Assembly (NCBI RefSeq): GCF_011090165.1 | Contig: NZ_JAADJT010000001.1 | Coordinates: 372,001 to 436,000, forward strand | Length of the DNA: 64,000 bases | Direction of reading: 5' to 3' | DNA from: Duganella aceris | GTDB taxonomy: Bacteria; Pseudomonadota; Gammaproteobacteria; Burkholderiales; Burkholderiaceae_D | Part shown: positions 38,853 through 48,731 of the stretch, in pieces | Layout of the letters: every line of letters starts with the position of its first letter | How positions within the stretch are numbered: the first letter of the stretch is position 1 | Made by a program: the position numbers and the translations under genes | Notes under the pieces: generated by a model | Database searches by the model: none | The model's input: only the letters and a program-made list of their open reading frames with translations | What the model was told of the DNA's origin: nothing

Positions 38853-41846
38853 TCAGAACTTATAGCGCGCGCCGACCATGTAACGCGGACCGTTCTGCGT
38901 CACGTTCAAGGTCGCCGCTTCGGTGCGGCCAAACTGACGCTGGGTGGCGTTGGTCAGATTGATCGCCTCGAGCTGGAAGCTGAGGTTCTGATTGTAATTG
39001 TAGCCAATGCTGACGTCGGTCTGGCCATAACTGTCGGTGTACACCGGCGCCGCGCGGCCGCCGCCGTCGACCGTCGAGGCCAGGAACTTGTCGCGCCAGT
39101 TGTAGGCGATCCGCACCGACCACTTGGCATCCTCGTAGATCCCCACCAGGTTGGCCGAATTGCTCAGCCCCAGAATGGCGAACTGGTCGTTGGTGTTGGC
39201 GTTGTCGTACTTGGTCGGCGAACTGACGTAGGTGTAGTTGGCCTGCACGCCGAAACCGGTGTTGGCGAACATATGCTGCACGTTGATTTCGGCGCCCTTG
39301 ACGGTGGCCGATTTCTGGTTGGCATAGGTGGTGGTCAGGAAGTTGGCCAGCGGATCGGTCGGCAGGCCGGTGATGGTGCCGTTCAGATTGCCGTCCGACT
39401 TGACGCCGGTCTTCACCACGCCCGGCTGGCCGTCGTAGGTGTTGAGGATGTAATTGCGGATGCAATTGGTGTCCGCCACCGTACAACCGGAGCCGATCGC
39501 CGCCTTGTAGTAGGCGCCGCCGACCGGCGTGTGCAGGTTATACAGATTCTGCGACACCAGCGTCTGACCGGCGTAGTTGTCCATGGTCTTGTGGAAGGCC
39601 GCCAGCGACATCAGGCTTTGCTGGCTGTAATACCACTCCCACGACAAGTCCAGATTCTTCGACTTGACCGGTTTCAGCGCCGGGTTGCCGACCGAGGCCG
39701 TGCCGCCGGTGAAGTAGTTGACGATCGTGCCCAGCGACAGACCGCCCTGCAGCTGGTCGTAGCGCGGCCGGCCGATGGTGGTGCCGGCGCTGGCGCGCAG
39801 CTTCATGTCGGAACGCAGGTCGAAGTCCAGATTCAGGCTCGGCAACACGTTGGTGTACGAGGCGTCCTGGGTGCTGTACGAGCTGCCGGCGAAGGTGATC
39901 GGCAACTCGTTCTGCGAGCCCCACACCACGGCCGTGCCCGGCAATACCTGCGCCACCGAGGTGACCTTGGTGCGCTCGAAGCGCACGCCCAGCGCCGAGT
40001 GGAACGGAATCGCGGTATCCCAGTCGGTGCCGAACGACACGTAGCCGGAGCTGGATTTCTCTTTCAGTTCGCGGTCGGTGTCGGAGCTGGCGAAGTTCGG
40101 CAGGTAGCCGGCGGCGTTGCCGGTGGCCTTGGCGGTCAGCGCGCGCAGCGTGGCGAAGTCGAAGGTGTACAGCGAACCGAACAGCTCAGGCGCGTCGTGG
40201 CCGCCCAGCTGCTTGAAGTACGAACCCAGCGGGTTGGCCTGGAAGATGCTGCCAGGGTAGTCGGAAGGCTTGGTGGCGCCGCCCCAGGTGTTGTTCTGCA
40301 CGTTGGAGTAGGTCGAGCGGTTGGTCGAATCGGTGTAGCTGACGCCGAAGTTCAGGTCGGACGCTTCGAACAACTTCAGGTTGCCTTTGGCCTGCGCCTG
40401 GTTGATGGTGGCTTTCTGCCAGCTGTTGTGGAACCACGAACCGGCGGCCTGGATCGGCTGGTTCACCAGGTCGGCGGCCGGCATGCTCAGCACCGGCAAC
40501 TCCTTGGTGAAGTCGATCTTGGTGTTGCCGCGGCTGAAGCTGGCGTTGGACAGGTTGTTCTCGGTGCCGAACGGGCTGTCCGCGCCGGACTCGGCGGTCG
40601 AGTGGTGCGCATCGAACTCGACGCGCAGATCGGAGGTGGCCTTCCACACGGCGTTGAAGCCGACCGACTGGTTCTTGGTCTTGGTGGCGTAGTCGCCGCC
40701 GACCACCGAGATGTCCTGCGGCGTCTGGTAGGTTTCCTGGTAGGTCAGCGGCGCCTGCACGTGGCCGCCCGGCCAGGTGCTGGTCGAGGTCGGGGTCTGG
40801 CCGAACCAGACGCTCAGCTCGTTACGCTTGGTGTGGATTTTTTGTTCCGAGTAGGTCAGGTCCAGCGTGGTGGTCAGTTCCTTGACCGGACGGAATTGCA
40901 GCACCAGCTGGCCGTTGGTGCGCTCGCGTTCGATGGCGTTGACGCTGTAGCCGAAGTTCTGCGGGATCGAGTACAGGTCGTTCGGGCCGGGACGGTTGGT
41001 GATGTTCTGCGAGCCGGGCTGGCCGGGCTGCGGCAGCGTCGAGCCGGCGGTGGTGTCCGAGCCCAGGTACGGACCCTGGTAACCGTTGGCCAGGCCGGCG
41101 CGGTTGAAGCCGGAATCGCGGCGCTGGTGGCTGGCGCTGACGGCGATGCCGAAGCGGCCGTCGGCGCTGGTGTTGCTGTAGATGCCGGAGGCTTCGGGGG
41201 TGACGCTGTCGCCCTTGAGCATGCCCGGCAGGTGGTCGTTGGAGGTGTCCTTGACCGCCTTGATGCCGACGCTGGCGCGCAGGCCGGGATTGTCCAGCGG
41301 ACGCGCGGTCATCACGTTGATGGTGGCGCCGATGCCGCCGGTCGGGCTGTCGGCGCGGCCGGTCTTGTAGACCTGCAGCTGCGAGATCGCTTCCGACGCC
41401 AGGTTGGAGAAGTCGAACGAGCGGCCGGACAGGTCGCTCAGGTCGGTGGTCGGCATCTGGCGGCCGTTCAGCAGCACCAGGTTGAAGTCCGGACCCAGGC
41501 CGCGCACGGTGACCTTCTGGCCCTCGCCGTTGCTGCGGTCGATCGAGACGCCGGAAATGCGCTGCAGCGACTCGGCCAGGTTGGTGTCCGGGAACTTGCC
41601 GATGTCGTCGGCGACGATGCCGTCGACGATGCCGTCGGCGTTGCGCTTCATGTTCATCGTCGACTGCAGACTGGCGCGGATGCCGGTCACGACGACTTGC
41701 GTCCCCACGGCGGGGTCGGTGGCGACCGCGTCTTGGGCGTGGGCCGGCACGAAGGCGGCGCAGGCGCTGGCGACCGCCAGGCTGATCAGGCGCCGATTGC
41801 TCAGCGGTTGTCCTGAAATCGTTTTCATAGTTTTACGCAACTTCAT
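38853..41846 (-). CDS. TonB-dependent receptor (Xanthomonas/Caulobacter carbohydrate-type)
   Basis: About 997 residues: signal peptide ending AHAQ, plug domain with IGKFPDTNLAESLQRISGV and then GVSIDRSNGEGQKVTVRG, and a beta-barrel ending in ARYKF with terminal Phe. The style is that of receptors linked to oligosaccharide uptake in gamma- and alphaproteobacteria. The AGGAG at the 5' end abuts the ATG at 41846. A TTG at 41840 has proper spacing and may be the true start. A divergent ROK regulator suggests sugar control. The ligand is unknown. Confidence 0.92.
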   Translation of the reverse strand: MKLRKTMKTISGQPLSNRRLISLAVASACAAFVPAHAQDAVATDPAVGTQVVVTGIRASLQSTMNMKRNADGIVDGIVADDIGKFPDTNLAESLQRISGVSIDRSNGEGQKVTVRGLGPDFNLVLLNGRQMPTTDLSDLSGRSFDFSNLASEAISQLQVYKTGRADSPTGGIGATINVMTARPLDNPGLRASVGIKAVKDTSNDHLPGMLKGDSVTPEASGIYSNTSADGRFGIAVSASHQRRDSGFNRAGLANGYQGPYLGSDTTAGSTLPQPGQPGSQNITNRPGPNDLYSIPQNFGYSVNAIERERTNGQLVLQFRPVKELTTTLDLTYSEQKIHTKRNELSVWFGQTPTSTSTWPGGHVQAPLTYQETYQTPQDISVVGGDYATKTKNQSVGFNAVWKATSDLRVEFDAHHSTAESGADSPFGTENNLSNASFSRGNTKIDFTKELPVLSMPAADLVNQPIQAAGSWFHNSWQKATINQAQAKGNLKLFEASDLNFGVSYTDSTNRSTYSNVQNNTWGGATKPSDYPGSIFQANPLGSYFKQLGGHDAPELFGSLYTFDFATLRALTAKATGNAAGYLPNFASSDTDRELKEKSSSGYVSFGTDWDTAIPFHSALGVRFERTKVTSVAQVLPGTAVVWGSQNELPITFAGSSYSTQDASYTNVLPSLNLDFDLRSDMKLRASAGTTIGRPRYDQLQGGLSLGTIVNYFTGGTASVGNPALKPVKSKNLDLSWEWYYSQQSLMSLAAFHKTMDNYAGQTLVSQNLYNLHTPVGGAYYKAAIGSGCTVADTNCIRNYILNTYDGQPGVVKTGVKSDGNLNGTITGLPTDPLANFLTTTYANQKSATVKGAEINVQHMFANTGFGVQANYTYVSSPTKYDNANTNDQFAILGLSNSANLVGIYEDAKWSVRIAYNWRDKFLASTVDGGGRAAPVYTDSYGQTDVSIGYNYNQNLSFQLEAINLTNATQRQFGRTEAATLNVTQNGPRYMVGARYKF

Positions 41847-41998
41847 CTCCTAATTTATTATTTATATATCCGACACTGATCGAGCAGGGTCGAGGGCACG
41901 TCGGAAGTCGAGGCACTACAGAACTGCGGCAAGACTTGGGACTTCATTCATCGAATGACAAATGAATAAGGCAAATTCAGGATATGAGAAATAAAGGC

Positions 41999-42021
41999 AT
42001 TCGTCAATTGATCGAACGAAT
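41999..42021. promoter_or_regulatory. inverted repeat in the receptor/ROK divergent region
   Basis: ATTCGT and ACGAAT flank 11 bases. A second small inverted repeat (CATTC-N3-GAATG) lies at 41945-41957. Either could be the operator of the adjacent ROK protein. The 283-base region holds no gene; AT-rich TATATAA at 41861-41868 is a possible -10 for the receptor. Confidence 0.3.
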
Positions 42022-42129
42022 TCGCCGCACCGATTCCGGGCAATGTTGTAAGTTCGCACCACATGCGGGCAAACCGCGAGCAAAATGCCCTCGCAAGGTG
42101 AGCAATAGTCGATATTCCGGGCTTGGTGT

Positions 42130-43440
42130 ATGATCCCGAGACCCCCTACTCTCGAATATGGTCCTATGATCGTCGCCGGCGACCAGCAATTACTCAAGCA
42201 AATCAACCGCATGGCGCTGGTGCGGCAACTGTGCGGCGCGCCCGGCTTGTCGCGCGCGGCGCTGGCGGAGGCGGTCGGCCTGACCAAGTCCACCGTCAGT
42301 CTGCTGGTGCGCGAATTGCTGGACGAAGGCTGGCTGATGGAGAGCGAACTGCTGGCCACCGGCGCGCTGGGCCGGCGCGCCACCCCGCTGCATATCGACG
42401 GCACCCGCCTGGCGCTGCTGGGCGCCGACCTCGGCATCGGCGCGGCGCGCGTGGTGGCCACCGATTTGCTGGGCAATGTGCTGGCCGAACGCGCCATCCC
42501 CTACACCGACGCCGCCGACACCGCCGCCTGCATCGGCCTGATGGCGGCCGCGCTGCTGGAGCTGGCGCGCGCCGGCGGCGAGCTGGACGGACGCACCGTG
42601 CTGGGCGTGGGCATCGGCCTGCACGGCGTGGTCGACGACGCCACCGGCGTGCTGCACTACGCGCCCCACCTGGGCTGGCGCAACGTCGACGTGGCGGCGC
42701 AGCTGCGCGCCGGCTTCGCCGGCAGCGCGTTGGCCGAACTGCCGCTGTTCATCCAGAACGAAGCGAACGTGGCGGCGCTGGCCGAGCTGGAATTTTCCGG
42801 CCAGGCCGGCACCGATCCGCTGATCTACCTGAGCATCGGCTACGGCGTCGGCGCCGGCATCATCGTCAACGGCCGCTTGCTGACCGGGCTGTACGGATTC
42901 GCCGGCGAGGTCGGCCACACCATCCTGCAACAGGGCGGACCGCCGTGCTCGTGCGGCCGGCGCGGTTGCGCCGACGCGCTGATCGGCCTGCAAGCCTTGA
43001 TGGACGAGGTCTACGGCAAGCTGGGCACGGCCGGGCCGGAACAACTGGAGCGGCTGTTCGCGCAATCGGAAGCCGGCGAACCGGACGCGGTGCGCGCGGT
43101 GCAGGCGGCCGGCCGCAATCTGGGCGTGCTGTTGAATAATTTGTGGGTGGCGTTCGACCCGATGTGCATCGTCATCGGCGGCGCCGCACTGCGGCTGGGC
43201 GAGCGTTTCATCGCGCCGGGGCGGCAAGTGCTGCAGGATTGCGCCAGCGCCACGCTGCTGCCGGCGCCGACCATCCGCACGCCGCATTTCGGCGTCAACG
43301 CCATCGCCATCGGCGGCGCGGCGATGGTGCGCCACTACCTGATGCGCCCCTTTGTCGGCCAGGGCACGGCACGGCGCGGCCACAGCAAGGTGGCCGAACT
43401 GCCGCCGGCGCTGGCGGCCGGCATCTGGGCCTGGAGCTAG
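42130..43440 (+). CDS. ROK-family transcriptional regulator
   Basis: 436 residues. The N-terminal winged helix-turn-helix ([18 protein letters not shown]) is followed by a sugar-kinase-like ROK fold with [15 protein letters not shown]. The ROK zinc site lies in [19 protein letters not shown]. NagC/Mlc-type proteins repress sugar genes and release DNA when a sugar or sugar phosphate binds. It is divergent from the TonB receptor, its probable target. An alternative start at 42166 (MIVAGDQQ) would also keep the helix-turn-helix. Confidence 0.9.
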   Translation: MIPRPPTLEYGPMIVAGDQQLLKQINRMALVRQLCGAPGLSRAALAEAVGLTKSTVSLLVRELLDEGWLMESELLATGALGRRATPLHIDGTRLALLGADLGIGAARVVATDLLGNVLAERAIPYTDAADTAACIGLMAAALLELARAGGELDGRTVLGVGIGLHGVVDDATGVLHYAPHLGWRNVDVAAQLRAGFAGSALAELPLFIQNEANVAALAELEFSGQAGTDPLIYLSIGYGVGAGIIVNGRLLTGLYGFAGEVGHTILQQGGPPCSCGRRGCADALIGLQALMDEVYGKLGTAGPEQLERLFAQSEAGEPDAVRAVQAAGRNLGVLLNNLWVAFDPMCIVIGGAALRLGERFIAPGRQVLQDCASATLLPAPTIRTPHFGVNAIAIGGAAMVRHYLMRPFVGQGTARRGHSKVAELPPALAAGIWAWS

Positions 43441-43450
43441 GCGAAAAAAA

Positions 43451-43478
43451 GGGGCCGGACGTTCGCACGTCCGGCCCC
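43451..43478. terminator. strong terminator after rpsJ, bidirectional
   Basis: Perfect 12-base arms GGGGCCGGACGT and ACGTCCGGCCCC have a TCGC loop. On the minus strand seven T residues follow, giving a textbook stop 38 bases past the rpsJ stop codon. On the plus strand it lies just after the ROK gene but with a weak T-run. Confidence 0.9.
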
Positions 43479-43515
43479 TCCTCAGCTGGCGACTCGCGCC
43501 GCCGGCTGAATACGA

Positions 43516-43833
43516 TTATTGCAGTTTGATTTCGACATCAACGCCAGCTGGCAGGTCCAGCTTCATCAGCGCGTCAACGGTCTTGTCGGTTGGGTCGACG
43601 ATGTCCATCAGGCGCTGGTGGGTGCGGATTTCGAACTGGTCGCGCGAGGTCTTGTTGACGTGTGGCGAACGCAGAACGTCGAAACGCTGAATACGGGTTG
43701 GCAGTGGGACTGGGCCTTTGACCACAGCGCCGGTGCGCTTGGCGGTCTCAACGATTTCCAGTGCGGACTGGTCGATCAGCTTGTAATCGAATGCCTTCAG
43801 GCGAATGCGGATTTTCTGGTTTGGTGCGGACAT
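43516..43833 (-). CDS. rpsJ: 30S ribosomal protein S10
   Basis: 105-residue S10/NusE, a small-subunit protein and antitermination factor ([35 protein letters not shown]). It follows tuf by 126 bases, and a strong terminator follows it. The next S10-operon gene, rplC, is 11.4 kb downstream, which is unusual. Confidence 0.97.
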   Translation of the reverse strand: MSAPNQKIRIRLKAFDYKLIDQSALEIVETAKRTGAVVKGPVPLPTRIQRFDVLRSPHVNKTSRDQFEIRTHQRLMDIVDPTDKTVDALMKLDLPAGVDVEIKLQ

Positions 43834-43959
43834 GATAATTCCTCAAAAGAACGAACTGGCAACTATGTAGCGCCAGCAATGTTTAAAAGAACGATTTACT
43901 GCGATTAGGGCCGACATGGTATCACACCATGCCGACCCTGTTTCAATCCAGCTTAAAAA

Positions 43960-45150
<1,191 letters not shown>

Positions 45151-45181
45151 TTTATTCTTCCTTAGAACAATGTTTTAAATA

Positions 45182-45208
45182 TGCGGCCGGGGGATCGCCC
45201 CGACCGCA
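45182..45208 (-). promoter_or_regulatory. hairpin between fusA and tuf
   Basis: Arms TGCGGCCGGGG and CCCCGACCGCA (one mismatch) enclose 5 bases in the 69-base gap. No T-run follows on the minus strand, only TATTTAAAAC. A processing or attenuation element is likely. Confidence 0.4.
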
Positions 45209-45219
45209 AAATACAAAAA

Positions 45220-47325
45220 TTACTTAGCTTTAGCAGTGACGATCGCGTCGATAACGTGCTTAGGCGCTTCCGAGTAGTGCTTGAATTCCATCGTGTAGGT
45301 AGCACGACCTTGCGTTGCGGAACGCAGGGTGGTCGAGTAACCGAACATTTCCGACAGAGGCACTTCAGCTTTGATGATCTTGCCACCGCCGCCTGGGATC
45401 TCGTCCATGCCCTGCACCATACCGCGGCGGGACGACAGATCGCCCATCACGGTACCGGCGTAGTCTTCCGGCGTTTCCACTTCCACAGCCATCATCGGCT
45501 CCAGAATGACTGGCGACGCTTTACGGCAGCCTTCTTTGAATGCCATCGAAGCGGCCATCTGGAACGCGTTTTCGTTCGAGTCCACATCGTGGTACGAACC
45601 GAAGAACAGCGTGACCTTGACGTCGACCACTGGGTAGCCGGCCAGAACACCGGTGTTCAGGGTGCCGCGCACGCCTTTTTCCACCGCAGGGATGTATTCG
45701 CGAGGAACGGTACCGCCCTTGATCGCGTCAACGAATTCGAAGCCCTTGCCTGGTTCTTGCGGTTCGATCTTCAGAACCACGTGACCGTATTGACCACGAC
45801 CACCCGATTGCTTGACGAACTTGCCTTCGGATTCTTCGCAGGTCTTGCGGATCGTTTCGCGGTAAGCCACTTGTGGCTTGCCGACGGTCGCTTCGACGCC
45901 GAATTCGCGCTTCATGCGGTCAACGATAATTTCCAGGTGCAGCTCGCCCATACCACCGATGATGGTCTGGCCCGATTCTTCATCGGTCTTGACGCGGAAC
46001 GATGGATCTTCCTGCGCCAGACGGTTCAGTGCCAGACCCATTTTTTCCTGGTCGGCCTTGGTCTTCGGTTCCACAGCCTGTTGAATCACCGGCTCCGGGA
46101 AGATCATTTTTTCCAGAACGATGATCGAGGTCGGATCGCACAGGGTTTCGCCGGTGGTCACGTCTTTCAGACCAACCGCGGCGGCGATGTCGCCGGCGCG
46201 CACTTCTTTGATCTCTTCGCGCTGATTCGCGTGCATCTGCAGAATACGACCCAGACGCTCTTTACGACCCTTGACCGAGTTGTACACGGTGTCGCCCGAA
46301 TTGATGGCGCCCGAGTACACGCGGAAGAAGGCCAGCTGACCGACGAACGGGTCGGTCATGATCTTGAACGCCAGCGCCGAGAACTTCTCGTCGTCCGCAG
46401 GACGGCGGGTGGTTGGCTGTTCGTCCTCGTCGGTACCGCCGACGTCTTCGATGTCCAGTGGCGACGGCAGGTATTCGATGACCGCGTCCAACATGGCTTG
46501 CACGCCCTTGTTCTTGAAAGCGGTACCGCACATCATCGGCACGATCTCGGAAGCGATGGTGCGATCACGCAGCGCTTTCTTGATTTCGGCTTCGGACAGG
46601 TCGCCCTCTTCCAGGTACTTGTTCATCAGTTCTTCGGTGGCTTCAGCAGCGGCTTCAACCATCTTCTCGCGCCACTCGGCGGCCGATGCGGCCAGCTCGG
46701 CAGGGATTTCGACGTAGTCGAACTTCATGCCTTGCGACGCTTCGTCCCACAGGATCGCTTTCATCTTGACCAGATCGATCACGCCTTTGAAGTTTTCTTC
46801 AGCGCCGATCGGGATCTGGATCAGGACCGGGTTCGCCTTCAGGCGAGCGCGCATCTGCTCGTAGACCTTGAAGAAGTTGGCGCCGGTACGGTCCATCTTG
46901 TTGACGAAGGCCAGACGTGGCACTTTGTACTTGTTGGCCTGACGCCATACGGTTTCCGACTGTGGCTGAACACCGCCCACTGCGCAGTAAACCATGCATG
47001 CGCCGTCCAGCACGCGCATCGAACGTTCCACTTCGATGGTGAAGTCGACGTGGCCTGGGGTATCGATGATGTTGATGTGGTGCTCAGGGAAATTGTTAGC
47101 CATCCCTTTCCAGAAGCAGGTGGTCGCAGCCGAGGTAATGGTGATACCGCGCTCTTGTTCCTGTTCCATCCAGTCCATGGTGGCGGCGCCATCGTGAACT
47201 TCACCGATCTTGTGGTTCACGCCGGTGTAGAACAGGACGCGTTCGGTGGTGGTGGTCTTACCTGCATCGATGTGAGCGGAAATACCGATATTGCGGTAGC
47301 GCTCGATGGGAGTCTTGCGGGCCAT
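45220..47325 (-). CDS. fusA: elongation factor G
   Basis: 701-residue translocation GTPase: [23 protein letters not shown] and [10 protein letters not shown] in the G domain, then domains II-V ending with [15 protein letters not shown]. The start [14 protein letters not shown] matches the family; an ATG 25 codons upstream does not. Confidence 0.98.
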   Translation of the reverse strand: MARKTPIERYRNIGISAHIDAGKTTTTERVLFYTGVNHKIGEVHDGAATMDWMEQEQERGITITSAATTCFWKGMANNFPEHHINIIDTPGHVDFTIEVERSMRVLDGACMVYCAVGGVQPQSETVWRQANKYKVPRLAFVNKMDRTGANFFKVYEQMRARLKANPVLIQIPIGAEENFKGVIDLVKMKAILWDEASQGMKFDYVEIPAELAASAAEWREKMVEAAAEATEELMNKYLEEGDLSEAEIKKALRDRTIASEIVPMMCGTAFKNKGVQAMLDAVIEYLPSPLDIEDVGGTDEDEQPTTRRPADDEKFSALAFKIMTDPFVGQLAFFRVYSGAINSGDTVYNSVKGRKERLGRILQMHANQREEIKEVRAGDIAAAVGLKDVTTGETLCDPTSIIVLEKMIFPEPVIQQAVEPKTKADQEKMGLALNRLAQEDPSFRVKTDEESGQTIIGGMGELHLEIIVDRMKREFGVEATVGKPQVAYRETIRKTCEESEGKFVKQSGGRGQYGHVVLKIEPQEPGKGFEFVDAIKGGTVPREYIPAVEKGVRGTLNTGVLAGYPVVDVKVTLFFGSYHDVDSNENAFQMAASMAFKEGCRKASPVILEPMMAVEVETPEDYAGTVMGDLSSRRGMVQGMDEIPGGGGKIIKAEVPLSEMFGYSTTLRSATQGRATYTMEFKHYSEAPKHVIDAIVTAKAK

Positions 47326-47439
47326 AATTATTCCTAAATCTTTGAATGGACAAAACCGAGCACCATTTTTTGGATAAAAAATGAGCCCGGCCTCGAACAA
47401 CAGATAACAGCCAGTTCACGCAGGAACCGGCCGGTTTTA

Positions 47440-47910
47440 TTAGAAGCGGAAGTGCGAGAACGCCTTGTTCGCTTCAGCCATACGGTGGACTTCGTCACGC
47501 TTCTTCATCGCACCGCCGCGGCCTTCAGCCGCTTCCATCAGCTCACCGCCGAGGCGTTGTGGCATGGATTTTTCGCTGCGCTTGTTTGCAGCTTCGCGCA
47601 ACCAACGCATGGACAGCGCCATACGACGCACTGGGCGAACTTCGACCGGCACCTGGTAGTTTGCACCACCGACGCGACGGGATTTCACCTCAACCAGCGG
47701 CTTGGCGTTGTTGATGGCGGTTGCGAACACTTCCAGCGGATCTTTGCCGGATTTGTCAGCGATGTGCTTGAAAGCACCGTAGATGATGTTTTCTGCGACC
47801 GATTTTTTACCGGACAGCATCAGAACGTTCACGAATTTCGCGACATCAGTGTTGCCGAATTTTGGATCTGGCAAGATTTCGCGCTTGGGTACTTCACGAC
47901 GACGTGGCAT
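47440..47910 (-). CDS. rpsG: 30S ribosomal protein S7
   Basis: 156-residue head-assembly protein ([19 protein letters not shown]). In enterics S7 represses the str operon from the rpsL-rpsG gap. That gap is 146 bases here and may serve the same role, but no conserved structure could be confirmed by eye. Confidence 0.97.
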   Translation of the reverse strand: MPRRREVPKREILPDPKFGNTDVAKFVNVLMLSGKKSVAENIIYGAFKHIADKSGKDPLEVFATAINNAKPLVEVKSRRVGGANYQVPVEVRPVRRMALSMRWLREAANKRSEKSMPQRLGGELMEAAEGRGGAMKKRDEVHRMAEANKAFSHFRF

Positions 47911-48056
47911 ATCAATTCCTTTCAATCTTCAGTTGAGGTGCGGGGATGGATCGCACTCTCGCGGATGGCCATCATAGCCCTCCACTTACTCGACCAATTG
48001 CGGTCGACTACATTCACTTAGCCTACTGCCACTGAGCGAAACTATTTACTACTCGA

Positions 48057-48440
48057 TTACTTCTTACCAGCCTTGGCGCGCTTGGTACCGTATTTCGAGC
48101 GAGCTTGCTTACGGTCTTTGACGCCCTGGGTATCCAGTGCACCGCGAACCATGTGGTAACGCACACCCGGCAAATCTTTGACGCGGCCGCCGCGCAGCAG
48201 GACAACGCTGTGCTCTTGCAGATTGTGGCCTTCACCGCCGATGTACGAAATGACTTCGAAACCGTTGGTCAGACGCACTTTGGCGACTTTACGCAAAGCC
48301 GAGTTAGGCTTCTTAGGAGTGGTGGTGTACACGCGAGTGCACACGCCACGTTTTTGCGGGCTGTTTTCCAGCGCCGGCGATTTGCTTTTCACGGTCAGAG
48401 CGACACGTGGATTGCGAATCAGTTGATTGATGGTTGGCAT
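48057..48440 (-). CDS. rpsL: 30S ribosomal protein S12
   Basis: 127-residue decoding-centre protein ([20 protein letters not shown]). The streptomycin-relevant regions [13 protein letters not shown] and [16 protein letters not shown] carry the wild-type lysines. It is first in the str operon; the divergent neighbour shows rpoBC is not immediately upstream. Confidence 0.98.
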   Translation of the reverse strand: MPTINQLIRNPRVALTVKSKSPALENSPQKRGVCTRVYTTTPKKPNSALRKVAKVRLTNGFEVISYIGGEGHNLQEHSVVLLRGGRVKDLPGVRYHMVRGALDTQGVKDRKQARSKYGTKRAKAGKK

Positions 48441-48474
48441 CGTTCTAAACCCAACTAAATAACAACGTTGAACA

Positions 48475-48492
48475 CCCGGACGGTTGTCCGGG
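48475..48492 (-). promoter_or_regulatory. leader hairpin upstream of rpsL
   Basis: Arms CCCGGAC and GTCCGGG with a 4-base loop, 34 bases before the rpsL start in the long leader. It may influence translation or transcript stability. Confidence 0.35.
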
Positions 48493-48601
48493 GACTAAAA
48501 CCTAGTCTCTATCTACAGCAACAACGGAGGCGCGAATAGCCACTCGCAGGGAGCGGCCTGAAACAACGTATACGATGCGCAGAATAAATTGAGAACTCGC
48601 G

Positions 48602-48630
48602 AGTATAGACGTGGTTGGGGTACCAGTCAA
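48602..48630 (-). promoter_or_regulatory. sigma-70 promoter of the str operon
   Basis: On the minus strand TTGACT and TATACT are spaced by 17 bases, close to consensus. It lies about 160 bases before rpsL, the only good match in the divergent region. This implies a leader of roughly 155 bases. Confidence 0.7.
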
Positions 48631-48731
48631 TCTATTTCGCGGCAGCATAGGGCCGAGGAGGGCCCGCGAAAACTCGCTGCTGAAGCAAGAAAGACTCGAT
48701 AATAGCAGACAATTTCCTCCTGTCCGTCTTT

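Noticed and set aside
39273..41816. 847-codon plus-strand open frame opposite the TonB receptor
   Set aside because: Shadow of the receptor gene; translation is Arg/Gly/Val-rich and unlike any family.
47364..47383. A/T-rich stem between rpsG and fusA as a terminator
   Set aside because: CATTTTT / AAAAATG is too weak a stem, and it lies inside the str operon where read-through is required.
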